33,570 nt of DNA, from positions 1 to 33,570 of the forward strand of contig JAPLEL010000052.1 of the NCBI GenBank assembly GCA_026391415.1, given 5' to 3'. Each line of letters begins with the position of its first letter. Position 1 is the stretch's first letter. Source of the DNA: Bacteroidota bacterium. Lineage in GTDB: Bacteria > Bacteroidota > Bacteroidia > Chitinophagales > Chitinophagaceae. Shown here in pieces: positions 8,000-15,853 of this stretch. Below the pieces are notes generated by a model. That model made no database searches, was not told where the DNA came from, and was given only the letters and a program-made list of their open reading frames with translations. Both the position numbers and the translations under genes were made by a program.

Positions 8000-8776
8000 T
8001 CAGCCATTTCTTACTTCCAAAAAATCAGCGATGGTGCTAAATGCATAACCACTTTTTTTTAGGTCGTTAATTAATTGATTGAGCCTATTGAGGAGTGGGG
8101 TTCCACAAAGTTTTTTTGTAAAACCTGGCAATCCGTAATCATTGATATTTATAAACTCCCAAGGATGAAAATAAAGGCATACATAGCCATCTTTTTCCAA
8201 CGCTTGAATGGTTAATTTTTTAAACAATGTATATGGAAGGTTCTTAAAACTCAACCAGAACAAAGGTATGCGCAAATTTGCGGAAACAGATGCAGGAATT
8301 CTAGTAACTCCTTGTTCGGTATAAATGGTTCTGGGTAAATGTAAATTATTGTATCGCCCTGGAAGCCATGTTGGATTAATAGAAGAATCATATTGATATC
8401 CAGCATCCTTAACCGATTGCATATCTACCTTCCGCATACGTGGCATCCGTAATCCTTTTACCGTTTGTTGGCTAATAGATTCTAAAATTTGTTTTGATTG
8501 CAACAGATGTGCATTTTCAAATGTAGAATGAAACAATGTATGAGAAGCAATTTCGTGTTTGCTTGCTAAACCACGAATGGCATCGGGATAATGTTGTGCA
8601 AAATTGGCGGTGGTAAATAAAGTAGTGGGAATGTTTTGTGCTTCTAGCAAAGGAATAATAGCATCTAAGCCTTCTTTCCCCAATTGCATTTGTTGACTTG
8701 GGTTGATTGCAAATTGGTATTCCAAAGGCATATCGAATTCCTCTACATCAAAACTCAATAATACTTTTGGCTTCAT
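8000..8776 (-). CDS. Polysaccharide deacetylase (NodB-homology, CE4-like)
   Basis: A 258-aa deacetylase-type protein without a signal peptide, expected to remove an acetyl or similar acyl group from a glycan or lipid-linked sugar in or at the cytoplasmic membrane. The N-terminal S-F-D-V-E-E-F-D carries the first metal-site aspartates (around residues 10-15), and I-A-S-H-T-L-F-H provides the two histidines of the second motif. Near the C-terminus L-Y-F-H-P-W-E-F supplies the last motif histidine. The start overlaps the stop of the upstream GT2 gene by 4 nt (ATGA), indicating translational coupling. With the polyprenyl-phosphate transferase and GT87-like gene it forms a glycan-modification unit. 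The exact substrate is unknown. Confidence 0.88.
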   Translation of the reverse strand: MKPKVLLSFDVEEFDMPLEYQFAINPSQQMQLGKEGLDAIIPLLEAQNIPTTLFTTANFAQHYPDAIRGLASKHEIASHTLFHSTFENAHLLQSKQILESISQQTVKGLRMPRMRKVDMQSVKDAGYQYDSSINPTWLPGRYNNLHLPRTIYTEQGVTRIPASVSANLRIPLFWLSFKNLPYTLFKKLTIQALEKDGYVCLYFHPWEFININDYGLPGFTKKLCGTPLLNRLNQLINDLKKSGYAFSTIADFLEVRNG

Positions 8777-9702
8777 CCAGGCAAATTTGTTTCTTTAATA
8801 ATATAATTTGGCCTGTTTTTACTTTGTACAAAAAGTTTGCCTAAGTACAATCCAATAATTCCTAGAATCATTAGTTGTAGCCCTCCAAAAAATGTAATGG
8901 TTGCTATTACAGACGCCCAACCCGAAACTGTATGTCCTGTATAATAACTGTAAACGATATAAGGGATGTACAAAATGGCAACCAACGAAAAAATAAAGCC
9001 TAAATAGGAGGCCATATAAAGTGGTTTTGTACTAAAGGATGTAATGCCCTGCAGTGCAAAACGCACCATTTTTTTTATTGTATATTTTGATTCCCCACTA
9101 TTTCTTTTAGCTGGATAGTATTCAATACCAGTTTGGCTGAACCCCATCCATTTTACTAAGCCCCTTAAAAAAAGATCACTCTCTTTAATTTGCTTAAATG
9201 CGTCAACTACTTTTCTGTCCATTAATCTAAAATCTGCTGCACCTTCTTCTAATTCTATATCAGATAAATAATTGATTATTTCATAAAAAAGTTTAGAAGT
9301 TTTACGTTTTACCAAAGGAATCTTAGCATCCTCTTTTCTGATGGTATAAACTAAATCAAATCCTTCTTCCCATTTCTGAAGCAATACAGGAACCAACTCT
9401 GGAGGATGTTGAAGGTCTGCATCCATCATAACTACACAATCGCCAGAAACCGAATCTAAACCTGCTTTTAATGCATTTTGGTGCCCAAAATTTCTAGAAA
9501 AACTAATATAAAAAACATTCGGCTGAATAGCGTTTTGAGCTTTGAGAACATTAAGCGTTTGATCGGTACTGCCATCATCAATAAATGTTAGGGTATAGGC
9601 ATAGCCCAATGGCTCCATTACTTGATTCAGTTTGTGAATTAGTACAGAAATATTTTCTTGCTCATTACAAGCCGGAATAATAAAAGCTACTGTTTTACTC
9701 AT
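8773..9702 (-). CDS. GT2 glycosyltransferase, polyprenyl-phosphate (GtrB/ArnC/DPM1) type
   Basis: A 309-aa membrane-bound family 2 transferase. The N-terminal GT-A domain has I-P-A-C-N-E-Q-E-N, F-I-D-D-G-S-T-D, and the metal-binding M-D-A-D-L-Q-H-P-P-E. The C-terminus has two hydrophobic helices, the arrangement of GtrB, ArnC and dolichol-phosphate mannose synthase, which move a sugar from a nucleotide donor to polyprenyl phosphate. The adjoining GT87-like gene is the type of transferase that uses such a lipid-linked donor, supporting that role. I use the ATG at 9702; an upstream in-frame ATG would add 12 residues before S-K-T-V-A-F-I-I-P. It overlaps the GT87 gene by 8 nt and the deacetylase gene by 4 nt. 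The sugar transferred is not evident. Confidence 0.9.
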   Translation of the reverse strand: MSKTVAFIIPACNEQENISVLIHKLNQVMEPLGYAYTLTFIDDGSTDQTLNVLKAQNAIQPNVFYISFSRNFGHQNALKAGLDSVSGDCVVMMDADLQHPPELVPVLLQKWEEGFDLVYTIRKEDAKIPLVKRKTSKLFYEIINYLSDIELEEGAADFRLMDRKVVDAFKQIKESDLFLRGLVKWMGFSQTGIEYYPAKRNSGESKYTIKKMVRFALQGITSFSTKPLYMASYLGFIFSLVAILYIPYIVYSYYTGHTVSGWASVIATITFFGGLQLMILGIIGLYLGKLFVQSKNRPNYIIKETNLPG

Positions 9703-10903
9703 TATGGTTGTAGTTTCTAAAATCATTTGTCCAGGCACTAACTGTTAGCCAACACCAAATTAAAAAACAAGGTAATGCTTTCAGTGAATATGCCAATATG
9801 TAATGATCTCGTATATATTTTGGAACAATATCGGTAGGTGATAATATGGTTAATAAAAATAGGAGTGCTAGCATTATTTTTACACTAGTAGTAACAGGGG
9901 TTGATTGTAAAACAAACCAAATAGCGGCTCCGGTAACAGCAATTACAAAAGTAGGGCTTTCGGCTGCAGAGCTGAATATTACCACGGCAATTAGCACAAT
10001 TGCTAGGTAATACAATTGAAATTTAATGGAACTGAGGTTATGCTTTCTAAACAAAGGAACAATAAATGCAATGCCAGCAAGTGCTATTATTTTAAAATCA
10101 ATAGACCCATAATAATTAAAAATCCTTCTAATCATACCTGGTACAGAAATGTCTTGCATGCCAGCATTCTTAGAATTTTCAATATTTTGACCATTTCTAC
10201 GAATAATCTGATAGTACCAATCTTCGTAACTCTTAACTATATAATCATAGCTAGAGTAAAGCATTGGCAATACAATAATAATAACCATCCACATTATGAA
10301 TGTTAAAATAAATTGTTTCTTGTTTTTTGAAAAAAAGAAAAAAGCTAATGCGCCAACGCCATATAATTTAGTAAGAATACCTAGTGCAATAAAAAGTGTT
10401 GCTAACCAATCCTTTCCCCTTAGTGTAAATACAAATGAAAAAATCACAAAAGAGGTAAACATAGCATTGAACTGTACATTATGAATTGACGTCATCATTT
10501 CAATGCAGCTAATCCAATAAATTAATATCTTTTGGTTTTCATTTATTGGTAGTAATTTGATGGCATAGAATAAAGTAGCGGCATTGGCAATTGCCCATAA
10601 AAAGCATCCTAGATAAACCGGCATTACTGCAAAAGGGGCAATGATTAATGAAAAAGCAGGTCCGTAGTTATTATAAGATGCATACTCTGAAGGGTAAAAA
10701 CTAAATAAATATTTTTGTTGAACAACATGATTAAATACACCTTTAAAAACAAGGTAATTATCAATACTGCCAAGGCCTCTAGCCATTTCAGAACAAACAG
10801 CAATTATTGTTAAAAAGAACCAAAAAAAATGACTTAAACTAATTTCTGTCTTTGGTCCAATTGTTATTTTCTTAAATAATATATTTTGTTTGTTTATCTG
10901 CAT
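9695..10903 (-). CDS. GT87-like (DUF2029) polytopic membrane glycosyltransferase
   Basis: A 402-aa protein with about ten hydrophobic segments, resembling GT87/DUF2029 mannosyltransferases of the GT-C type. After the first membrane helix, the periplasmic loop carries S-I-D-N-Y-L-V-F, where an Asp in the first loop is typical of GT-C catalytic sites, followed by S-E-Y-A-S-Y-N-N-Y-G-P-A-F, the common aromatic-rich N-Y-x-P-x-F motif. Such enzymes take a sugar from polyprenyl phosphate on the periplasmic side and add it to a growing glycan or lipid. The next gene (8-nt overlap) encodes a likely donor-making GT2. Assignment rests on topology and loop motifs and is less certain than the GT2 call. 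Confidence 0.75.
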   Translation of the reverse strand: MQINKQNILFKKITIGPKTEISLSHFFWFFLTIIAVCSEMARGLGSIDNYLVFKGVFNHVVQQKYLFSFYPSEYASYNNYGPAFSLIIAPFAVMPVYLGCFLWAIANAATLFYAIKLLPINENQKILIYWISCIEMMTSIHNVQFNAMFTSFVIFSFVFTLRGKDWLATLFIALGILTKLYGVGALAFFFFSKNKKQFILTFIMWMVIIIVLPMLYSSYDYIVKSYEDWYYQIIRRNGQNIENSKNAGMQDISVPGMIRRIFNYYGSIDFKIIALAGIAFIVPLFRKHNLSSIKFQLYYLAIVLIAVVIFSSAAESPTFVIAVTGAAIWFVLQSTPVTTSVKIMLALLFLLTILSPTDIVPKYIRDHYILAYSLKALPCFLIWCWLTVSAWTNDFRNYNHNE

Positions 10904-10909
10904 GAATGC

Positions 10910-11668
10910 TTAATTCTTTTTTAAAAAAACTAGAATAGATACGCCTGCCGGGAATCGAAATCCCCATTTAAGAAGATAATAATCAATCTTGAAAATACCG
11001 GATAATATAGAATTAAAAAATCCATCAGTTCCTAATATATCATGATCGGAATTTATTCCGTTTTCTTTCTTACCAAGTATTTTTCTACATCCTCTTGCTG
11101 CTAATCTAAAAATACTAATAGGAATAAAAAGAATGGAATTGAAGTAAGTTTTATAAATCACTTTTCCATTTTTTTGTTGTAACAAATTCAATAACTGTGT
11201 TAAAGTATACCTACGAAAATGTTGGTTAATTTCATCATGCTGCCCCCATAAAAATTGGTATGCGGGTACTGTAATTACAATATGCCCTCCAGGTTTACAA
11301 ACCCTATACATTTCATCGATAGATGTAACATCGTCTGCTACATGCTCTATTACATCAAAAGCAGTTACTAAATCGTAGCATTCATTTTCAAAAGGAAGTT
11401 CTAATATTGAACCTTGGATGATTGGAGTAGTCAGAAAAGTTTTTGTAAAATCACAACATTCTTTATCAAACTCTACCGACATCACTTCTCCAAATTCGGT
11501 TAACATATCTGAAGTAGTTCCTGTGGCTGCGCCTATATTGAGTGATTGTAACTGAGTAGGGTGATTCAATAAACTACCTATCCTTTCTGCTAATATTTTC
11601 CTCCTTATTGTAAACCACCAGTTTACGCGTTCTAATTGATAGTATTCTTTAAAATAGGATTGGTCCAT
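10910..11668 (-). CDS. Class I SAM-dependent methyltransferase
   Basis: A 252-aa methyltransferase of the Methyltransf_11 kind. Motif I is L-N-I-G-A-A-T-G-T-T (about residues 44-53), with the acidic residue V-E-F-D after strand 2. The D-L-V-T-A-F-D-V-I-E-H-V and V-C-K-P-G-G-H-I-V-I-T-V-P blocks are typical of the family. It opens the glycan operon, 6 nt before the GT87-like gene, so a sugar or lipid acceptor is likely. The C-terminal part has hydrophobic and basic stretches (A-A-R-G-C-R-K-I-L) that could associate with the membrane. The substrate is inferred only from neighbours. Confidence 0.87.
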   Translation of the reverse strand: MDQSYFKEYYQLERVNWWFTIRRKILAERIGSLLNHPTQLQSLNIGAATGTTSDMLTEFGEVMSVEFDKECCDFTKTFLTTPIIQGSILELPFENECYDLVTAFDVIEHVADDVTSIDEMYRVCKPGGHIVITVPAYQFLWGQHDEINQHFRRYTLTQLLNLLQQKNGKVIYKTYFNSILFIPISIFRLAARGCRKILGKKENGINSDHDILGTDGFFNSILSGIFKIDYYLLKWGFRFPAGVSILVFLKKN

Positions 11669-11786
11669 ATAATATTAAAAGAAATATTTATTTATTATTG
11701 ATACTATTGAAAATTAATTCTTTAGATGCTATGCAAGTAACACAAAAAAGCCGAATATTTAAGAGCCACTAACCAACCAAAAAAAT

Positions 11787-11794
11787 TACTTTTG
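11787..11794 (+). promoter_or_regulatory. Candidate -7 box before the deoxyhypusine synthase-like gene
   Basis: TACTTTTG matches the TAnnTTTG box of Bacteroidota and lies 41 nt before the start codon. I see no TTG at the proper upstream distance, so the call is tentative. An AGAAGG at 11828-11833 just before the ATG resembles a Shine-Dalgarno site, which is uncommon in this window. Confidence 0.4.
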
Positions 11795-11835
11795 CCCTTC
11801 AAATCAGTTAAATCATTAAAAATAAATAGAAGGAT

Positions 11836-12810
11836 ATGAGCAAAGGTCCAGTTTCGCAGTTTATTGAACACCATTATCGCCATTTTAACGCAGCCGCTTT
11901 GGTGGATGCAGCAAAAGGGTATGAAACCCATTTATTAGACGGTGGTAAAATGCTGGTTAGTTTAGCAGGTGCTATGAGTACAGCTGAACTAGGCATTAGC
12001 TTGGCAGAAATGATTCGCCAAGACAAAATTGCTATCATTAGTTGTACCGGTGCCAATTTAGAAGAAGATGTGATGAATTTGGTGGCACACAGCCATTACA
12101 AAAGGGTTCCTAATTATAGAGACCTTACACCACAAGACGAATGGGATTTATTAGAAAACCATTATAACCGTGTAACAGATACTTGTATTCCAGAAGAAGA
12201 AGCATTTAGACGTTTGCAAAAGCCTTTGGTTAAACAATGGAAAGATGCAGAAGCAAAAGGCGAACGTTTTTTTCCGCACGAGTTTTTATATAAAACCATT
12301 TTATCGGGCGATTTAGAGCAGTACTACGAAATTGATCCTAAGAACAGTTGGATCATTGCAGCTGCCGAAAAAAACTTGCCAATTGTTTGCCCAGGTTGGG
12401 AAGACAGTACTACTGGAAATATTTTTGCGAGCTATGTTATTAAAAATGAATTGCAAGCCAATACGGTAAAAAATGGTATTGAATACATGGTTTGGTTAGC
12501 CGATTGGTATCGCCAAAATAGTGGTGGAAAAGGAATTGGATTTTTTCAAGTGGGCGGTGGTATTGCAGGAGATTTCCCCATTTGTGTTGTACCAATGATG
12601 TACCAAGATTTGGAATGGCATGATGTGCCTTTCTGGAGTTATTTCTGCCAAATAAGTGATTCAACTACTTCTTATGGATCTTATTCTGGCGCAGTTCCCA
12701 ACGAAAAAATTACTTGGGGTAAATTAGATATTCATACACCTAAATATATTGTTGAAAGTGATGCTACCATTGTGGTTCCATTGATTTTTGCTTATTTATT
12801 AGGATGGTAA
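11836..12810 (+). CDS. Deoxyhypusine synthase family protein
   Basis: A 324-aa homologue of deoxyhypusine synthase, the NAD-dependent enzyme that in eukaryotes and archaea transfers the aminobutyl group of spermidine to a lysine of eIF5A. Visible family features are L-A-G-A-M-S-T-A-E-L-G near residue 43, I-S-C-T-G-A-N-L-E-E-D near 72, G-W-E-D-S near 189, V-G-G-G-I-A-G-D-F-P, Y-G-S-Y-S-G-A, and W-G-K-L at 294-297 with Lys296 matching the catalytic lysine of the W-G-K motif (Lys329 of human DHS, from memory). The catalytic apparatus therefore looks intact. Bacteria lack eIF5A and hypusine, so a polyamine such as putrescine is a more likely acceptor (homospermidine synthase-like activity); this is inference. 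Monocistronic, ending 15 nt before a strong bidirectional terminator. Confidence 0.92.
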   Translation: MSKGPVSQFIEHHYRHFNAAALVDAAKGYETHLLDGGKMLVSLAGAMSTAELGISLAEMIRQDKIAIISCTGANLEEDVMNLVAHSHYKRVPNYRDLTPQDEWDLLENHYNRVTDTCIPEEEAFRRLQKPLVKQWKDAEAKGERFFPHEFLYKTILSGDLEQYYEIDPKNSWIIAAAEKNLPIVCPGWEDSTTGNIFASYVIKNELQANTVKNGIEYMVWLADWYRQNSGGKGIGFFQVGGGIAGDFPICVVPMMYQDLEWHDVPFWSYFCQISDSTTSYGSYSGAVPNEKITWGKLDIHTPKYIVESDATIVVPLIFAYLLGW

Positions 12811-12825
12811 TTGTAGTGAGTATTG

Positions 12826-12873
12826 GCATAAAAAAATAGGCTGTATCAATCGATACAGCCTATTTTTTTATGC
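12826..12873. terminator. Bidirectional intrinsic terminator, 22-bp perfect stem
   Basis: Arms at 12826-12847 and 12852-12873 are perfect reverse complements around a 4-nt loop (AATC). Each arm carries an A- or T-run, so either strand yields a GC-containing hairpin with a U-tract. It lies between the convergent deoxyhypusine synthase-like gene and the tatC-rpiB-peptidase operon and should stop both. Confidence 0.92.
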
Positions 12874-12885
12874 ATGCTTTGATAA

Positions 12886-14436
12886 CTATCTTGCTGGCAT
12901 ATTTAATTTTAAATCTCTTTTTAACATAGCATCTCTGTTAGCAATATCCCATGCAGTATAGAATATCATTAACACACGTTTTTGCATTAAATCGAAATTA
13001 ATTTTTTCAACAGTATCCGTTGGTTGGTGGTAGTCGGCAAGCAACATTCCATCATAAAAGAATAAAATAGGCACGCCTTTTTTAGCAAAATTATAATGGT
13101 CGCTGCGATAGTAAATCATGTTTCTATCTGCAGGATCATCGTATTTATAATCCAATACCAATTTAGAAGATTGCTTGTTTGCTGCTTCATTAATAATGGG
13201 TAAATCGGTACTTAATTTATCGTGTCCAATTACATAAACATAATTTAATGAATCGGCTGTTTTGCGTTCGGTATCTACGCGTCCTACCATGTCGGTATTT
13301 AAATCGGCAGTAGTTTTTTCAAGTGGAAAAATTGGGTGCTCAGAATAATAATCAGATCCCCATAATCCTTTTTCTTCGCCACTAACGGTCATAAATACAA
13401 CTGTTCTACGCGGCCCTTTGCCTTTTTTTGCAGCAGCAGTAAACGCTTCTGCCATTTGCATCACACTCACTGTACCAGAACCATCATCATCAGCACCGTA
13501 CCAAATTACATCGCCTTTTTTACCCAAATGATCGTAGTGACCAGTAAGCATTAAGTACTCTTCTTTTTTATCTGTACCAGGTAAAACACCTATCACATTA
13601 CTGCTTTCTAAATTTTCGGTTGTTTTGGTAGCAGTTACATTTATTTCGGCATTATAAGTGCTTTTGCTAATTTCTTTTAGTTCGGACATGCTTTGTTTAG
13701 TGGTTCTACCAAGCATTGCCGATGCAACATCTGCAGAGATTGTTGCCATTACAAAACCAGCAGCTGTATTTGCTTTCATATACATACTGCCTTTTGTTGG
13801 GGTGGCCATTTTACGTGGAAAATCGGTAGACACTACTAATAATCCAGTAGCACCTTTTGCAGTTGCAACACGCATTTTAGAAAAGCTAGAAGATGGATTA
13901 GCATTCATTGCACGCATTCCGCCCATTTGCATTCCAGCAGCTGGAGCTGTTCCATTTCCTTCTAATACTACTACTAATTTTCCTTTTACATCTAGGTTTG
14001 CATAGTCGTTGATGCCTTTTGCTGAATCAACAATACCGTAACCTGCAAATACCACAGAAGAATAAGTCCAATGACCATTTGCTATGGTTTGTAAACTGAA
14101 AGTAAAGTCTTTATCCCACTCAAATGAACGGCCATTAACAGCAAATTTCTTATCGGTTAGTGCATCTTGATACACTGGATAAATTTGTTGGTAGCTATCG
14201 CCATTACCTGGTTTTAAGCCCATTCTTTTAAATTCCGATTCAATATATGCAGCAGCACGTTTTTGTCCGGGAGACGCTGTTTCGCGACCTTCCATTTCGG
14301 CACTGGCAATAATTGTTAGTTTTTCTTTTAACCCTTTTTGGGTAATTACGGCTCCAAATTTTGTAAGGTCTTCTGCTTTTTGTGCAAAAGCGATAGTACT
14401 CATAAAAGGTAAACAGATCCAAAGTAGTTTTTTCAT
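12886..14436 (-). CDS. Secreted M28 family zinc aminopeptidase with PA domain
   Basis: A 516-aa exported metallopeptidase, probably periplasmic or released. Residues 1-18 are a signal peptide ending A-F-A before Gln19. A PA (protease-associated) domain appears inserted at about 125-255. The M28 catalytic core shows the di-zinc ligands: His300 in T-G-H-Y-D-H-L-G, an Asp in the G-A-D-D-D-G-S-G block (314-321), the E-E pair 354-355 in S-G-E-E-K-G (general base and ligand), Asp382 in N-T-D-M-V-G, and His470 in D-Y-H-Q-P-T-D. All ligands are present, so it should be active, removing N-terminal residues from peptides. It is the last gene of the tatC-rpiB operon (20 nt after rpiB) and is followed by a strong terminator. 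Confidence 0.93.
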   Translation of the reverse strand: MKKLLWICLPFMSTIAFAQKAEDLTKFGAVITQKGLKEKLTIIASAEMEGRETASPGQKRAAAYIESEFKRMGLKPGNGDSYQQIYPVYQDALTDKKFAVNGRSFEWDKDFTFSLQTIANGHWTYSSVVFAGYGIVDSAKGINDYANLDVKGKLVVVLEGNGTAPAAGMQMGGMRAMNANPSSSFSKMRVATAKGATGLLVVSTDFPRKMATPTKGSMYMKANTAAGFVMATISADVASAMLGRTTKQSMSELKEISKSTYNAEINVTATKTTENLESSNVIGVLPGTDKKEEYLMLTGHYDHLGKKGDVIWYGADDDGSGTVSVMQMAEAFTAAAKKGKGPRRTVVFMTVSGEEKGLWGSDYYSEHPIFPLEKTTADLNTDMVGRVDTERKTADSLNYVYVIGHDKLSTDLPIINEAANKQSSKLVLDYKYDDPADRNMIYYRSDHYNFAKKGVPILFFYDGMLLADYHQPTDTVEKINFDLMQKRVLMIFYTAWDIANRDAMLKRDLKLNMPAR

Positions 14437-14456
14437 AATTCTAGTTTGTTTTTGAG

Positions 14457-14912
14457 TTAAGCACAGGCAATTTTATTTACACGAGTAGCATGACGACCTC
14501 CTTCAAAAGCGGTAGTCATAAAGGTTTCAATCATTTGTTGGGCAACGAATAATGAAATAAAGCGGGCTGGTATGCAAATGATATTGGCATCGTTGTGTTG
14601 ACGAACCAATAATGCAACATCATTTTGCCAACACAAACCAGCACGAATGTTGGCGTGTTTGTTGGCGGTCATAGAAACACCATTGGCAGATCCGCACAAT
14701 AATATTCCATAAGCAACTTCTTTATTTTCTACTGCCGTTGATACAGCATGCGCATAGTCGGGATAGTCCACAGAGTCTGCGGTATAGGTACCAAAATCTT
14801 TTACTTGGTATCCTTTTTCTGATAACCAGTTAATCAATGCTGCTTTATATTCTAAGCCTGCGTGGTCGCTGCCAATGGCAATGGGCTTAGTGTTGTCGAA
14901 TACAAATGACAT
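14457..14912 (-). CDS. rpiB: Ribose-5-phosphate isomerase B
   Basis: A 151-aa RpiB/LacA-family sugar-phosphate isomerase that interconverts ribose 5-phosphate and ribulose 5-phosphate in the pentose phosphate pathway. The N-terminal I-G-S-D-H-A-G at 13-19, the D-Y-P-D-Y-A block at about 50, the catalytic cysteine in L-L-C-G-S-A-N-G-V-S, and N-K-H-x-x-I-R-A-G are all present. Length is normal for the family. It sits between tatC (16 nt) and the M28 peptidase gene (20 nt). The combination is not functionally obvious and is probably just shared transcription. Confidence 0.94.
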   Translation of the reverse strand: MSFVFDNTKPIAIGSDHAGLEYKAALINWLSEKGYQVKDFGTYTADSVDYPDYAHAVSTAVENKEVAYGILLCGSANGVSMTANKHANIRAGLCWQNDVALLVRQHNDANIICIPARFISLFVAQQMIETFMTTAFEGGRHATRVNKIACA

Positions 14913-14928
14913 ATCAGTTTATTTTAGG

Positions 14929-15783
14929 TTAACTCCACTCTTTCTCTTCTTTAGCCTTTTCTTTCTTATATACTTTTGCAGATACCAAAATGCTTAGTTC
15001 ATATAATAAAAATAAGGGGATAAATACTATTAATTGACTCATCCAGTCTGGACTAGGTGTAATAAAAGCGGCTAGAATTAGAATGACTATAATGGCATAC
15101 TTACGCGTTTTACGCAAATACATTGGGGTGACTATGCCAATACGGGTTAAAATAAACGCTAATACAGGTAACTCAAATGCCAATCCACATCCTAGAATAA
15201 TATTGGTTAAATTGTCTACATAGTCGGCAAATGTTGGCCTAGTAACTAACATGCCATGTGTACCTAGTTGAAATCCTCCTAAAAAATTAAACGTAAATGG
15301 ACCTAATAAGAAAAATCCAAAAGCACCTCCTAAAAAGAAAAAGAACGACACCCAGAAAATAATGAATTTGGTATTTTGGGTTTCGGCGTCTTTTAATGCG
15401 GGCTTTACAAAACGCCAGAATTCCCAAAAAATATAAGGGAATGCTGCAATAATGCCACCCACTAAAGCAATAGAAATAGCGCCTAAAAATTGGCCGCCAA
15501 AAGTGGTGGTTTGCATTTCAACTTTTACGGCTGGCATACAAAGCGCTTCTCCCATATGCGCCCAATGGCTAAACTGACACAAGGCCCGATAGCTAATAAA
15601 ATTTGGGTTTACAGGACCTAATATGATATAATCAAAGATCCAATCGCGGTATATAAAAATTAAGGTTGCCATAACTAAAATGGCCAACACAGAGCGAATA
15701 ATATGTGAACGCAGTTCTTCTAAATGATCAATAAAGGTCATCTCTGCTTTTTCTGAATCGGGATTTCTGCTAAATAGTGCCAT
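14929..15783 (-). CDS. tatC: Sec-independent protein translocase TatC
   Basis: A 284-aa polytopic inner-membrane protein, the receptor for twin-arginine signal peptides. The N-terminal T-F-I-D-H-L-E-E-L-R at 16-25 is the conserved TatC cytoplasmic motif that contacts the signal peptide. Six hydrophobic segments follow, with F-E-L-P-V near the fourth to fifth helices and P-S-P-D after helix five, as expected. The first periplasmic loop is longer than in E. coli TatC and holds three cysteines, a loop expansion seen in Bacteroidota. No tatA/tatB gene is in the window. It is the first gene of an operon with rpiB and the M28 peptidase, and a likely substrate, the Tat-signal aminotransferase, is encoded at 27230-28528. 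Confidence 0.94.
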   Translation of the reverse strand: MALFSRNPDSEKAEMTFIDHLEELRSHIIRSVLAILVMATLIFIYRDWIFDYIILGPVNPNFISYRALCQFSHWAHMGEALCMPAVKVEMQTTTFGGQFLGAISIALVGGIIAAFPYIFWEFWRFVKPALKDAETQNTKFIIFWVSFFFFLGGAFGFFLLGPFTFNFLGGFQLGTHGMLVTRPTFADYVDNLTNIILGCGLAFELPVLAFILTRIGIVTPMYLRKTRKYAIIVILILAAFITPSPDWMSQLIVFIPLFLLYELSILVSAKVYKKEKAKEEKEWS

Positions 15784-15808
15784 TTGTTGTTATACGATTA
15801 TAAGGCGG

Positions 15809-15842
15809 CAAAGTTAAGCGCTTGTTCAGTTGAAAGAACAAA
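15809..15842 (-). promoter_or_regulatory. Predicted promoter of the tatC-rpiB-M28 operon
   Basis: On the minus strand TTTG (15839-15842) is followed after 22 nt by TAACTTTG (15809-15816), matching the Bacteroidota TTG/TAnnTTTG promoter with a long but allowed spacer. The -7 box ends 25 nt before the tatC start codon. Confidence 0.6.
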
Positions 15843-15853
15843 GCAGTTGGTAA

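Noticed and set aside
11836..12810. Hypusination of elongation factor P by the deoxyhypusine synthase homologue
   Set aside because: Bacterial EF-P is modified by other enzymes, and no efp gene is nearby; there is no sequence support for this link.
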